This document shows, in pieces, positions 26,056 to 34,872 of a stretch of 64,000 nucleotides of DNA (the stretch's first letter is position 1; each line of letters begins with the position of its first letter). Made by a program: the position numbers and the translations under genes. The notes under the pieces were generated by a model that was not told the DNA's origin, did no database searches, and saw only the letters and a program-made list of their open reading frames with translations. This DNA comes from Halanaerobium saccharolyticum subsp. saccharolyticum DSM 6643 (lineage in GTDB: Bacteria; Bacillota; Halanaerobiia; Halanaerobiales; Halanaerobiaceae), in NCBI RefSeq assembly GCF_000350165.1, contig NZ_CAUI01000005.1, positions 186,001 to 250,000 on the forward strand. The letters are read 5' to 3'.

Positions 26056-27276
26056 TTATTCAAAAATACTATTTCCTGCTAGATAAGAGGTTGAAAAAGC
26101 AGCTTGTAAATTATAACCACCAGTATCACCATCAATATCTAGAATTTCTCCGGCAGCAAATAAATTGTTAATTATTTTGGATTCCATAGTTTGAGGGTTG
26201 ATTTCATTGAGATCAATCCCCCCTTTTGTTACCATTGACTGATTAAAATCTGCTAGGCTTTTGATTTCAAATTCTAAACTTGAAAATAATTCTGTGATTT
26301 CTCTTCTTTGATCTTTTCTTAAATGAGCAGCGTTCTGGCTGCCATCAATATTTGCTATTTCAAGTATTTTTTCAATCAGTCTCTGTGCCAGCGGATATTT
26401 AATTAAAAGATTTAGCAAATTTAATCTTCCTTCTCTTTCAATTCTTTTTAAGAGGTTTTTTTCTAATTCTTCTTGGCTATATTTAAGCAGCTTGATTTTT
26501 AACAAATCACCTTTTTTCATATAACGGGAATAGTTTATTATTCCTGGTCCAGAAAGACCACGGTGAGTTAAAAGCAGGTCATCAGACCAGCTTTTAAGTA
26601 ACTGACCATCTCGCCAAAGAGAAATTCTTTTATTTCTTAAAGAAATGCCGCTTAACATTTTAAATTGATAATTTTTAATAACTACTGGTGCTAGTGCAGG
26701 TCTGGGGTCAACAATTTTATGGCCTAAATTTTTAGCAATTTTAAATCCATCACCAGTTGAGCCTGTTTTAGGAAATGATTTACCTCCTGTAGCAAGTAAA
26801 AAATATTTACTTTTATAAACTTCATTTTCACTTTTGATTTCAAATAATTTATTCGTATAATTAACTTTTTTTATAGTTGTATCATATATAATTTTAATGT
26901 TTTTTGATTTAGCTTCTTTTAGTAAAACATTTAAGATATCTGAAGCTTTATTTGATTTAGGAAAAATTTTACCGCCTCTTGCTTTTCTAAATTCAATTCC
27001 TCTATTTTCAAAAAAACGCATTAGTTGTTGATTATCAAACGTATAAAGAGGACCCATTAAAAAAGTATAATTCTCTCCATAATGGTCGAAAAAAAGAGAA
27101 ATATCTCCTGCATGAGTCAAATTACACTGTCCAGAGCCGCTTATTAAAAGTTTTTTTCCAGCACTAGAGTTCTTTTCTAGAATTATAATATCTTTATTTT
27201 GATGATTTTTTGCAGCTTGAATTGCAGCAAAAAGTCCTGCTGGCCCAGCACCTGCAACGATTAAATCAGCTTTCAT
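26056..27276 (-). CDS. HI0933/YhiN-family FAD-dependent oxidoreductase
   Basis: The 406-residue flavoprotein starts ADLIVAGAGPAGLFAAIQAA, a dinucleotide-binding fold, and has SGSGQCNLTHAGD near residue 48, LATGGKSFPKTGSTGDGFKI near 163 and the C-terminal LFAAGEILDIDGDTGGYNLQ, all diagnostic of the HI0933/YhiN group (which includes BaiN-type enzymes). The physiological reaction of most members is unknown. The gene is convergent with the chemoreceptor upstream, only 9 bases between the two stops, and tRNA-Leu lies behind its promoter. An AAAGGA site precedes its ATG. Confidence 0.9.
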   Translation of the reverse strand: MKADLIVAGAGPAGLFAAIQAAKNHQNKDIIILEKNSSAGKKLLISGSGQCNLTHAGDISLFFDHYGENYTFLMGPLYTFDNQQLMRFFENRGIEFRKARGGKIFPKSNKASDILNVLLKEAKSKNIKIIYDTTIKKVNYTNKLFEIKSENEVYKSKYFLLATGGKSFPKTGSTGDGFKIAKNLGHKIVDPRPALAPVVIKNYQFKMLSGISLRNKRISLWRDGQLLKSWSDDLLLTHRGLSGPGIINYSRYMKKGDLLKIKLLKYSQEELEKNLLKRIEREGRLNLLNLLIKYPLAQRLIEKILEIANIDGSQNAAHLRKDQRREITELFSSLEFEIKSLADFNQSMVTKGGIDLNEINPQTMESKIINNLFAAGEILDIDGDTGGYNLQAAFSTSYLAGNSIFE

Positions 27277-27373
27277 AATATTTAATTCCTTTCGTTTTTA
27301 TTGATAGTTTGTAAATTAATATTATAATAATAAATTAAATGGCATTAGTGTGTAACCATTTGGTGACAAATAG

Positions 27374-27400
27374 AAAAAGACCGTTCAATTAAGAACGGTC
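27374..27400 (-). terminator. Rho-independent terminator of tRNA-Leu (minus strand)
   Basis: Read on the minus strand, GACCGTTC (27400-27393) pairs with GAACGGTC (27386-27379) around a six-base loop and is followed by five T (27378-27374). It lies 20 bases beyond the tRNA 3' end. Confidence 0.85.
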
Positions 27401-27419
27401 ATAATCTCTAATATAAAAA

Positions 27420-27507
27420 TGGTGCCGAAGGTGGGACTCGAACCCACACATCCGTGAGGATAACGGATTTTGAATCCGTCGCGTCTGCCAATTCCACCAC
27501 TTCGGCA
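27420..27507 (-). tRNA. tRNA-Leu (anticodon CAA)
   Basis: On the minus strand the 88 bases fold into a class II cloverleaf: acceptor TGCCGAA with TTCGGCA, D-arm GGTGGAATTGGCAGA, anticodon loop TTCAAAA giving CAA, a long variable arm of leucine type, and T-arm GTGGGTTCGAGTCCCAC. The CCA end is encoded (27420-27422 on the plus strand as TGG). The plus-strand text is the reverse complement. Confidence 0.97.
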
Positions 27508-27671
27508 TCAACATTATTTATTTTAACATAGAAAAATATTAAAAGCAAGAGTTGATTACTTTCTGAAAATTGCATTGTCTTAACTATATGATATAATTTA
27601 AATATAATCTAGATAATTTTGATAATATTTTTAAATTTAATTAATTAAATAAAATTAAGGTAGGGATAGAA

Positions 27672-29642
27672 ATGTTTAACTCAATCAAAGGGAAAATTTT
27701 AATTGCTATGTCAATTTTGATTATATTTATTGTAGGTGGAACAACTTTAACTTTATATAATCAATCTGAAAATATTTTAGAACAAACAATAATGGCAAGT
27801 GCTAAAGAGAATGCCAGACAAAATTCAAATACTATTAATGAATGGTTAAATGGTATAGAAATATTTTTAAAAAATTTAGCTGATTCTAATAATGTTAAAA
27901 CTATGATGTGGAGCAGTCAAGAAAGACATCTTAAAGAAGCTGATCATTCAGAATTAGAAAATATAATAGTTGCTAGGCTAGATGGGAGAGCTAATGTTGT
28001 TGGGGGAGGAAATATTAATATTTCAGATAGAGAATATTTTCAGCAGGCAGTGAAAACAGGAAATGTCAAATATTCAAATGCTCGAAAAAGTGAATTAACT
28101 GAGGATAAAGTCATTTCAATTGCTGTACCTATTTTTGATTTTGGAGAACAGGTAGGAGTTTTAATTGGAACTGTTTCTACTGAGTATTTACAGCAATTAA
28201 TTTCTGAAATGAATATTAATGGCTCAGGTTATGGATGGATTATTAACCAAAATAAAAAAACTATAGCTCATCCATTAGAAAAATACATAGCAAACAGTAG
28301 CTTAGCAACCCAAAACCAGAAATTAGTTGATATTAGTAATAGTATGATAGCTAAAAAAAGTGGAGTTGTTAATTACAACATTGATGATCAAGAAAAAATA
28401 ATAGCATATAATCCTGTGAAAATTAATGGCTGGTCTGTGGCGATGACAGCAGATCGATCAGAAGTAATGGGAGCAATTAATAATTTAAAAAAGAGTAGTT
28501 TGATAATTTCTGTAGTGGCTTTAGTAATTGGAATAATTGTTGCAATCATAATTGCTACATACATAGCAAATCCTCTTAATTACGTTACTGAAACAGCACA
28601 AAAAATTGCATCAGGTGATTTCACATTAAATATTGAAGATAAATATTTGAAACGCAAAGATGAAATTGGCAAACTAACGAATTCATTTTCAGAAATGATA
28701 AATAGTTTAAAATCTATGATTTTAGAGGTTAGAGATGTATCAGATCAAGTAGCAGCTTCAAGCAAGGAATTATCTGCTAGCGGTAATCAGGTTGGAGCCA
28801 GTGCAGATGAAGTTAGTAAAGCTATTCAGGAAGTAGCTTCTAATACTGAAGAGCAATCTGTTCAAGTTGAAGAAACTTCAGCTACAATGGACGAATTGAT
28901 TAAACAAATCACTATGATTAATACTTCTTCGGATGCTATGGATAGACAATCAGTAAATGTAATGGAGAATATAGAAAAAGGAAATCAGGCAATTGATAAA
29001 TCTGCTGCTGAAATCAATAAAGTTAAGAACAATTCAGAACAAGTGGAACAGGCTATTCATTCACTAGCTGAATCTTCAAAGAGAATTGGGGAAATTGTTA
29101 AGTTGATTAAAGATATCTCATCTCAAACTAATTTACTTGCTTTAAACGCAGCAATAGAAGCAGCAAGGGCTGGTGAAGCTGGACGTGGTTTTTCAGTTGT
29201 GGCAGATGAAATTAGAGAATTGGCAGAAGAATCAAATAAAGCTACAGATGAGATCACAGAATTAATAGAAGGTATTCAAAAAGATGTAGAGGCTTCTGTA
29301 GGAAATATGGCAGAAACAGGAAATGTAGTTGATTCCAGTGTTAATTCTATAGAAGAAAGCGGAACAGCATTTGAAGATATTGAACATACAGCTGAAGTTT
29401 TAAGCAGAATAATTAGAAATATAAACAATAAAGCTGAAGAAATGGCTGCAAACAGTGATGATGTAGATAGAGCAATTAGAGAAATTGCTTCTGCAAGTGA
29501 GACAGCAGCTGCTAATGCTGAAGAAGTTGCGGCTTCAAGTCAGAAGCAGAATGCTGCTACAGATGAAATTATAATTGCCTCCAAAGAATTGTCAGCGATG
29601 GCTGAAAAATTATCAAAGACTATTTCAAAATTTAAAATGTAA
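27672..29642 (+). CDS. Methyl-accepting chemotaxis protein with dCache_1-type sensor
   Basis: The 656-residue receptor has an N-terminal membrane helix (about 8-28), then a double-Cache periplasmic domain with [40 protein letters not shown] and a distal half with [18 protein letters not shown]. Another membrane helix ([20 protein letters not shown]) precedes a HAMP domain ([18 protein letters not shown]). The signalling domain contains [20 protein letters not shown] and [20 protein letters not shown]. Cache domains of this type bind small molecules such as amino acids or organic acids, but the ligand is unknown. It stands alone after tRNA-Leu; an extended -10 TGATATAAT lies at 27589-27597. 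Confidence 0.92.
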   Translation: MFNSIKGKILIAMSILIIFIVGGTTLTLYNQSENILEQTIMASAKENARQNSNTINEWLNGIEIFLKNLADSNNVKTMMWSSQERHLKEADHSELENIIVARLDGRANVVGGGNINISDREYFQQAVKTGNVKYSNARKSELTEDKVISIAVPIFDFGEQVGVLIGTVSTEYLQQLISEMNINGSGYGWIINQNKKTIAHPLEKYIANSSLATQNQKLVDISNSMIAKKSGVVNYNIDDQEKIIAYNPVKINGWSVAMTADRSEVMGAINNLKKSSLIISVVALVIGIIVAIIIATYIANPLNYVTETAQKIASGDFTLNIEDKYLKRKDEIGKLTNSFSEMINSLKSMILEVRDVSDQVAASSKELSASGNQVGASADEVSKAIQEVASNTEEQSVQVEETSATMDELIKQITMINTSSDAMDRQSVNVMENIEKGNQAIDKSAAEINKVKNNSEQVEQAIHSLAESSKRIGEIVKLIKDISSQTNLLALNAAIEAARAGEAGRGFSVVADEIRELAEESNKATDEITELIEGIQKDVEASVGNMAETGNVVDSSVNSIEESGTAFEDIEHTAEVLSRIIRNINNKAEEMAANSDDVDRAIREIASASETAAANAEEVAASSQKQNAATDEIIIASKELSAMAEKLSKTISKFKM

Positions 29643-29695
29643 TTAAAAAGTTAATTCGGTAATAATAATTTGATAATAAAAAATTAATTGAGTTT

Positions 29696-30019
29696 TTAAT
29701 GGTTAATCCTAGACATAATTGGAAAACGAATCAAATAAGCAATAATTAGATAAATAAAAGTAGTGAAAAAACCTGATAAGTAATTGAAATTAAATTGGTG
29801 ACTTAAATATATATTTGCTGTAATAGCTAAGATGATTAACGATAGAGATGGGATTAAAATTGCTAGATTTTCAATGAAAGTTGGCTGATAGTTGCTTTTG
29901 ATTTTAGTTTTAAAATCAAATTCTGATTCTTTAAGATCTTTAAAAATAATAATCCATAATATTTTTAAAGCATAGGCAACTGTCAGAATGCTTCCTAAAT
30001 GCAGCAAAAACTCAAACAT
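29696..30019 (-). pseudogene. C-terminal fragment of NuoL/MrpD-type antiporter subunit (frameshifted)
   Basis: The 107-residue frame begins MFEFLLHLGSILTVAYALKI, matching the segment of NuoL/NuoN/MrpD-type proteins that follows the conserved GFxSK loop, and ends with two or three hydrophobic helices. Upstream in the same frame, before the ATG, the bases encode NSKYLIKYSLSSIP without a stop. That would join the GAI end of the neighbouring frame to give a continuous family-like sequence, with GAxxSKYLI at the join. I infer this is the missing C-terminus of the gene at 30046-30963, separated by a one-base frameshift. Confidence 0.6.
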
Positions 30020-30045
30020 CGGAATTGAACTTAAAGAATACTTTA

Positions 30046-30963
30046 TTAAATATTTGCTATTATAGCGCCTATAAAAAATGGAAATGCCATTAAAGAAAAA
30101 AAAGAAAGTATAGTACTGAATGCATTTATTTTCTGCCTTACTTCACAGCGTTTAAAATTAAAAATTGATGTAGAATTGAATTCTTGAATCCAAATTCCGG
30201 CGCCATTAAATAGAGTCGATTTAGCAAAAGCATGAGCAATAATATGTAAAACAGCACCATAATATCCATAAATGTTACCACTACCTATGGCTAGTGTAAT
30301 AAAACCAAATTGACTTATAGAACTATATGCTAAAATCAATTTATAATTTTTTTCTTCAAGAGCTTTAATTCCTCCATAATAGATCATAATCATACCTAAA
30401 TAAAGTAAAAACCTATTACCTTCAGTTATAATTCTTAAAAGAGTGATATATCCTAGTTTTGCAACTAATCCAGAAGAAAGAGCACAAAAGCCAGCAGATG
30501 AATTTTTATAGATATATGGAAGCCAACTATGAAGTCCAATAATTGCACTTTTAACTCCTAATGCTATAATAAACATTATCTGCAGCCATAGCTCATTTAT
30601 TGCTCCAATGTATGGATACCCATTTGTATAGGCAGTTAAAACTGTTAAAATCAAAAAACTACCACCTATAAATTGAATCACAAAATATTCCCAGGCTATA
30701 TTCTTATCATCCCAGGCAAGCATAAGTGAAGTAGTTAATGTAGCAAGTTCCCAACCAATCATAAAAATAAACCAATTTTTTGTAGTAATAACCAGACTAA
30801 AGCTGATAAAAAATAAAAAAAACAAAGACAAAAATAATAATCTATATTGTTTGATTTTACTCCAGCTAGAAAGTAGAGTAAAAAGAGTAATTAGAAATCC
30901 TGTACTTAAAAATAAAATATTAATATTATTAAAAATGAAATTTATAGATATAAAATTTAGCAT
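30046..30963 (-). pseudogene. NuoL/NuoN/MrpD-type proton-pumping subunit, N-terminal part (frameshifted)
   Basis: This 305-residue membrane protein has roughly nine helices and antiporter-subunit landmarks: MIGWELATLTTSLML (with the key Glu), IIALGVKSAIIGLHSWLPYI (with the Lys and HSWLP motif), ISQFGFITLAIGSG and HIIAHAFAKSTLFNGAG. Such subunits translocate H+ or Na+ in Complex I, Mrp and hydrogenase complexes and are normally 430 residues or longer. This frame stops after FPFFIGAIIANI, and the expected remainder lies in another frame directly downstream. The start is ATG 30963, after AAAGGAGG; an ATG at 30999 lacks a site. No other Mrp or Nuo membrane subunit is encoded nearby, so it may be a decaying orphan. 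A sequencing error would give the same picture. Confidence 0.7.
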
Positions 30964-31042
30964 CAAATTACCTCCTTTTAAAATTATATCATAGGACATG
31001 ATTTACTAAAAGTAAATTAACTTTCACATGAGTCAGAAAAAT

Positions 31043-31071
31043 TTGACAAATTAGAACAATAATGATATATT
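31043..31071 (+). promoter_or_regulatory. Promoter of the cold-shock gene
   Basis: TTGACA at 31043-31048 and TATATT at 31066-31071 are separated by 17 bases. The start codon is 66 bases beyond, giving a leader of about 60 bases. Confidence 0.75.
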
Positions 31072-31136
31072 TAAATCACTGAGTATTCTAAACTAGTTAC
31101 ACATACTCAGGTTAAATTTAGGAGGAAGATATTAAT

Positions 31137-31340
31137 ATGGTTTACACAGGAAAAGTAAAGTGGTTTGATGAGAAAAAGGGTTATGGATTTATTGAAAGAG
31201 AAGACGGTGACGATGTATTTGTACATTTCTCTGCTCTTCAGCAGGAAGGTTTTAAAACTTTAGAAGAAGGTCAGGAAGTTGAATTTGAAATTGTTGAAGG
31301 AGATCGTGGACCTCAAGCAGAGAATGTTGATGTTATATAA
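31137..31340 (+). CDS. Cold-shock domain protein (CspA family)
   Basis: The 67-residue protein is a single cold-shock domain: [17 protein letters not shown] contains RNP1 (KGYGFIE) and [20 protein letters not shown] contains RNP2. It binds single-stranded RNA or DNA and likely acts as an RNA chaperone. Its own consensus promoter, a strong GGAGGA site and a following terminator make it a monocistronic gene. There are no signs of a second copy in the window. Confidence 0.96.
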   Translation: MVYTGKVKWFDEKKGYGFIEREDGDDVFVHFSALQQEGFKTLEEGQEVEFEIVEGDRGPQAENVDVI

Positions 31341-31362
31341 TTTAATATGATAATGTAAGACT

Positions 31363-31393
31363 GCCCTGGCTATTAATTTAGTCGGGGCTTTTC
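31363..31393 (+). terminator. Rho-independent terminator after the cold-shock gene
   Basis: GCCCTGGCT (31363-31371) pairs with AGTCGGGGC (31380-31388), two of nine pairs being G-U, and is followed by TTTTCT. Confidence 0.8.
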
Positions 31394-31509
31394 TATGTCT
31401 TATTTGCAATGAAATTTCAATAAATGGTTGATTTTTATTATTAATAGAGATAAAATTATATACTAGAATACCACTATTAAAATACAAATATGTTGGAGGT
31501 AAATTTTTT

Positions 31510-32346
31510 ATGGATTTTAAGATAATAGTTGATAGCTGTTGTGATCTGTCAGCAGAATTAAGAAAAAGATTTGATATTTCAACAGCACCATTGTCGATAG
31601 ATATTGATGATAAACATTTTGTTGATGATGAGAATCTGGATCGAGAAAGTTTAATAGCTGCAATGCGAAATAGTAGTGAAGCCCCTAAAACTGCAAGTCC
31701 AGGGCCAGGACCTTTTTTAGATTTATATCGTAAATATCAGAATATTTTTGTAGTTACTCTTTCTAAAGAACTTAGTGCAACATATCAAAATGCTGTACTT
31801 GCAAAAAAATTATTAAAAGAAGAAGCAGGAGATAAATTTGTAAAAGTTTTCAATTCATTTAGTGCCACTGTTGGAGAAACAATGATTGCTTATAAGTTAG
31901 GTGAATTAATTGAGGCTGGTTTAAATAGAGATGAAATTGTAGAAAAAGCTGATAAATATATTGATGAAATGCAAACTCTATTTGTATTAGATTCACTTGA
32001 TAATTTAATTAAAGCTGGTAGAATGGGAAAACTAAAAGGAAAGATTGCTTCATTTTTTAATATTAAGCCGGTTTTAGGAGCTACTCCTGAGGGAACTATA
32101 ACTCTTCTTGATAAAGCAAGAGGAAGTAAGAGAGCAATCAGTAAGTTGATCGATAAAATTGGAGAAAAGGGAGAAAATTTAGAAGAGAAAGTGCTTGGGA
32201 TTGCCCACTGTAATGCCTTGGAAAAAGCAGAATATATTAAGGATCAGGCAGCAGAGAAATATAATTTTAGAGAAATTATTATAGTAGAAACAGCAGGCAT
32301 TAGTACAGTTTATGCTAATGAAGGTGGAATAGTACTAGCCTTTTGA
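31510..32346 (+). CDS. DegV-family fatty-acid-binding protein
   Basis: The 278-residue protein begins KIIVDSCCDLSAELRKRFDI, the DegV N-terminus, and has KTASPGPGPFLDLYRKYQNI, VVTLSKELSATYQNAVLAK, VLDSLDNLIKAGRMGKLKGK and FNIKPVLGATPEGTI. Members bind fatty acids and in some Firmicutes act as FakB, the acyl-carrier partner of a fatty-acid kinase. No FakA is encoded in the window. A GGAGGT site lies 10 bases before ATG. tRNA-Thr follows 5 bases after its stop, so the two are probably cotranscribed. Confidence 0.93.
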   Translation: MDFKIIVDSCCDLSAELRKRFDISTAPLSIDIDDKHFVDDENLDRESLIAAMRNSSEAPKTASPGPGPFLDLYRKYQNIFVVTLSKELSATYQNAVLAKKLLKEEAGDKFVKVFNSFSATVGETMIAYKLGELIEAGLNRDEIVEKADKYIDEMQTLFVLDSLDNLIKAGRMGKLKGKIASFFNIKPVLGATPEGTITLLDKARGSKRAISKLIDKIGEKGENLEEKVLGIAHCNALEKAEYIKDQAAEKYNFREIIIVETAGISTVYANEGGIVLAF

Positions 32347-32351
32347 TAAAT

Positions 32352-32427
32352 GCCGGTGTAGCTCAACTGGCAGAGCATTAGTATCGTAAACTACAGGCTG
32401 CAGGTTCAAGTCCTGTCACCGGCTCCA
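32352..32427 (+). tRNA. tRNA-Thr (anticodon CGT)
   Basis: The 76 bases form a cloverleaf: acceptor GCCGGTG with CACCGGC, D-arm AGCTCAACTGGCAGAGC, anticodon loop ATCGTAA giving CGT, T-arm GCAGGTTCAAGTCCTGT, and an encoded TCCA end. The anticodon stem has a T-C mismatch at its outer pair. It starts 5 bases after degV. Confidence 0.95.
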
Positions 32428-32514
32428 TTGATATAACCAAAATTATGTTGATTTAATAATTAAAAAGAATTTTTTTTGTAATATTAATTAAATAAGATAG
32501 CTAAGTAGATTTAT

Positions 32515-32558
32515 AAGCTCTATCAGAAATTAAATTCTAATAGAGCTTTATTATTTTT
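32515..32558 (+). terminator. Terminator after tRNA-Thr
   Basis: AAGCTCTAT (32515-32523) pairs with ATAGAGCTT (32540-32548), with AGAA/TTCT extending inside; the sequence then runs TATTATTTTTT. It serves the plus strand; on the minus strand the following bases are not T-rich. Confidence 0.7.
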
Positions 32559-32569
32559 TAATAATCATT

Positions 32570-33298
32570 TTAAGCTTTCCATGCTTCAACAAATTTAGTT
32601 AATCCCTGCAGAAAAAATCCTCCTGCTACCCAGTAATAAACTAATTCAGGATTAGAAATTATTAGCATTCCAACAATAATATAAATTAAACCTGAAAATA
32701 TTAAAGTTATTTTATTAGTTTTATCTACTCCTTCTGCCAATTTGTCCACCCCCGTGATTAAAACATTTGAGTCATAATGTTGTAGAATTTTATTTTTGGG
32801 ATTAAAATTTTTAAGATGAGGTCTTAAATCTTTCCAAAAATCTGGAAAAAAGATTATATTCATAAAAACTCCACCTAAAAGTAAACTTAATAGATAAGTA
32901 GTGCTGTGCCAATAATCGCCCCAACTTAATAATAAACCAATTTCATCCATAAACAACCCTAAACCAATCCCATACATTAATGCATTATCTTTACGATCTG
33001 TAGATGCTGTTTGTGTTATAGAAAACCAGCCAGCTAAAGCAATTAAAACTATACCAATATATAAATGATGAATATGATATCCAAAAAGTATAATATTTGT
33101 GCCGATATAAAACTGTATATCTCCTGTCTTGGCAGCAGTTGAAGCCGCACTTCCAGCAGACCCAGCGATTATAACAGCTAGTCTAATAATTAGGAATGTT
33201 AAGAGATAAGAACTACTTATAATAAATGGAATAGCTTTATCTTTTTTATTATTTATCCCATTATTTTTTTCTTTTGTAGTAATTAAGATCACCTCCAC
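32570..33298 (-). CDS. Predicted multi-pass membrane protein with a HxHH motif
   Basis: I do not recognise a named function. The 242-residue protein has about seven hydrophobic segments, among them YLLTFLIIRLAVIIAG, ILFGYHIHHLYIGIVLIALA, YGIGLGLFMDEIGLLLSWGD and YLLSLLLGGVFMNIIFF. The cluster GYHIHH at the start of a helix plus DEIG and SWGDYWH in the next loops offers several potential metal ligands, but no metal role is proven. The start is unclear: GTG 33298 and GTG 33292 both sit inside the GGTGGAGGTG ribosome site. An ATT at 33283 has ideal spacing from GGAGG (8 bases), so the true product may start there with ITTKEKNN. The gene is monocistronic on the minus strand. Confidence 0.6.
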   Translation of the reverse strand: MEVILITTKEKNNGINNKKDKAIPFIISSSYLLTFLIIRLAVIIAGSAGSAASTAAKTGDIQFYIGTNIILFGYHIHHLYIGIVLIALAGWFSITQTASTDRKDNALMYGIGLGLFMDEIGLLLSWGDYWHSTTYLLSLLLGGVFMNIIFFPDFWKDLRPHLKNFNPKNKILQHYDSNVLITGVDKLAEGVDKTNKITLIFSGLIYIIVGMLIISNPELVYYWVAGGFFLQGLTKFVEAWKA

Positions 33299-33516
33299 CT
33301 ATCTATTTCATTTCAAGTATAATAAACACTTTCTTTTATTGCAAACAGATCTATAAATAAAATAATCTATTATTAGATAGAGCAAAATTATTATAAGTTT
33401 TATTAGTTTCTTTTTAAAAATAATTGAATTATTGTTAATAAAAGAGGTTAGAGTGTTAAGTTAAGGATAATCGACTTAAATGGAAAATGATGCAGCAGTT
33501 TTTAGCTTTATTTAGC

Positions 33517-33544
33517 TTGACAATCTCCTGTAAAAAGTTATAAA
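33517..33544 (+). promoter_or_regulatory. Promoter of the class V aminotransferase gene
   Basis: TTGACA at 33517-33522 and TATAAA at 33539-33544 are separated by 16 bases, with the start codon 37 bases further on. Confidence 0.7.
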
Positions 33545-33581
33545 ATCTATATTAGACCTTAAAATTATGGGAGTGATTTTT

Positions 33582-34718
33582 GTGAGTGATTTATTAATTA
33601 TGACACCCGGTCCAACTGAAGTCAGCGAAGAAGTTAGACGGGCAATGAGCAAAAAAATTACCAACCCAGATCTTGATCCTGAATTTTTTGATTTTTATCT
33701 TGGTGTTAGTTCAAAACTACAGCAGGTAATGAAAACCAAAAATGATGTGATTATTATGAGTGGGGAAGGGATTTTAGGATTAGAATCTGCCTGTGCTTCT
33801 TTAATTGAGCCCGGGGACAAGGTTTTAGTTTTAGATAATGGAATCTTTGGTAGAGGATTTGCAGATTTTGCTGACTTATATGGAGCAGATGTCACAAGGT
33901 GGGAATTCCCATATGATAAAGAAATTAATATAGATGAATTAGAATCAAAGTTGGCAGTAGAAAATGATTTTAAATTTGCTACTTTTGTTCACTGTGAAAC
34001 TCCGACTGGGATTATAAATAATGCTGGTGGAATTACTAATTTATTAAACAAATATAATATCTTATCTGTTGTAGATTCAGTTTCTGCAATTGGAGGAGTG
34101 CCGATAGAAGTTGATAAATGGGGTATTGATATTATTTTGGGAGGTTCTCAAAAATGTCTTTCAGTTCCCCCTGGCCTTACTTTTATGAGTGTTAGTGATG
34201 CAGCCTGGGACGCAGTTAATAATAGAGAAACTGTAGTTAGAGGTTATTATACAAATTTACAGCTCTGGCAGAACTGGTATGAAGAAAAATATTTTCCTTA
34301 TACTCAGGCAATTAGTGATATATATGCTTTGGATGCTGCATTAGATAAGTGGCTGGCAGATGAGGAAATTTTTGAGAGACATAATAAGATAGCCTCAGCA
34401 GTGAGAACAGCTATTAATGAATCTAACCTTAATTTATATGCTGAGAACGGATATTCTGACACAGTAACAGCAATAGAAATTCCGGAGACTATAGAATATC
34501 AGGAACTAAATCAGCTGATGACAGAAAGTTATAATGTGATGATTGCAGCTTCATTAGGTAAATTTGAAAATAAGCTGATTAGAATTGGGCATATGGGCGA
34601 AAATTGTTATGAAGAAAAATTATACAGAACTCTAAAGGCTTTTGATCATAGTTTAAGAGATTTAGGCTTTGATTTAAATGTAGAATTACATAAAATATTT
34701 ATAAATGAAATGAATTAA
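33582..34718 (+). CDS. Class V pyridoxal-phosphate aminotransferase (alanine-glyoxylate/serine-pyruvate type)
   Basis: GTG 33582 is preferred; an upstream ATG at 33567 lies inside the GGGAGTG ribosome site. The 378-residue enzyme has MTPGPTEVSEEVRRAM, IIMSGEGILGLESACASLI, VHCETPTGIIN, VVDSVSAIGGVPIEVDKWG and the PLP lysine in GGSQKCLSVPPGL. Relatives include alanine-glyoxylate aminotransferase, serine-pyruvate aminotransferase, the phosphoglycerate-derived serine pathway and 2-aminoethylphosphonate enzymes. The exact substrates cannot be set from sequence. No serA-type partner is adjacent. A consensus promoter lies 40 bases upstream and a double terminator follows. Confidence 0.88.
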   Translation: MSDLLIMTPGPTEVSEEVRRAMSKKITNPDLDPEFFDFYLGVSSKLQQVMKTKNDVIIMSGEGILGLESACASLIEPGDKVLVLDNGIFGRGFADFADLYGADVTRWEFPYDKEINIDELESKLAVENDFKFATFVHCETPTGIINNAGGITNLLNKYNILSVVDSVSAIGGVPIEVDKWGIDIILGGSQKCLSVPPGLTFMSVSDAAWDAVNNRETVVRGYYTNLQLWQNWYEEKYFPYTQAISDIYALDAALDKWLADEEIFERHNKIASAVRTAINESNLNLYAENGYSDTVTAIEIPETIEYQELNQLMTESYNVMIAASLGKFENKLIRIGHMGENCYEEKLYRTLKAFDHSLRDLGFDLNVELHKIFINEMN

Positions 34719-34737
34719 GGGGATGGAGCTCCCCTTT
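34717..34737 (+). terminator. Stem-loop overlapping the aminotransferase stop
   Basis: AAGGGGA (34717-34723) pairs with TCCCCTT (34730-34736) around TGGAGC. The TAA stop codon is inside the 5' arm. The T-tract after it is weak, so it may be a backup or 3'-end stabiliser for the stronger terminator just downstream. Confidence 0.5.
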
Positions 34738-34764
34738 GAATTCTGTTAATTTTACAGATGATGG

Positions 34765-34808
34765 CTCCTATCTTTTAGGGATTTCCCTATTTAGATAGGA
34801 GTTTTTTT
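34765..34808 (+). terminator. Rho-independent terminator after the aminotransferase
   Basis: CTCCTATCT (34765-34773) pairs with AGATAGGAG (34793-34801), with an inner AGGGA/TCCCT helix, followed by seven T. Confidence 0.9.
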
Positions 34809-34872
34809 ATGTTTAAATATATTAATATCAGTTCCAAAATAATTTTATAACTCAAATAAAGGAGAGATAACT

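Noticed and set aside
27420-32427. tRNA-linked integration of a mobile element
   Set aside because: The DNA between tRNA-Leu and tRNA-Thr holds no integrase or partial tRNA repeat.
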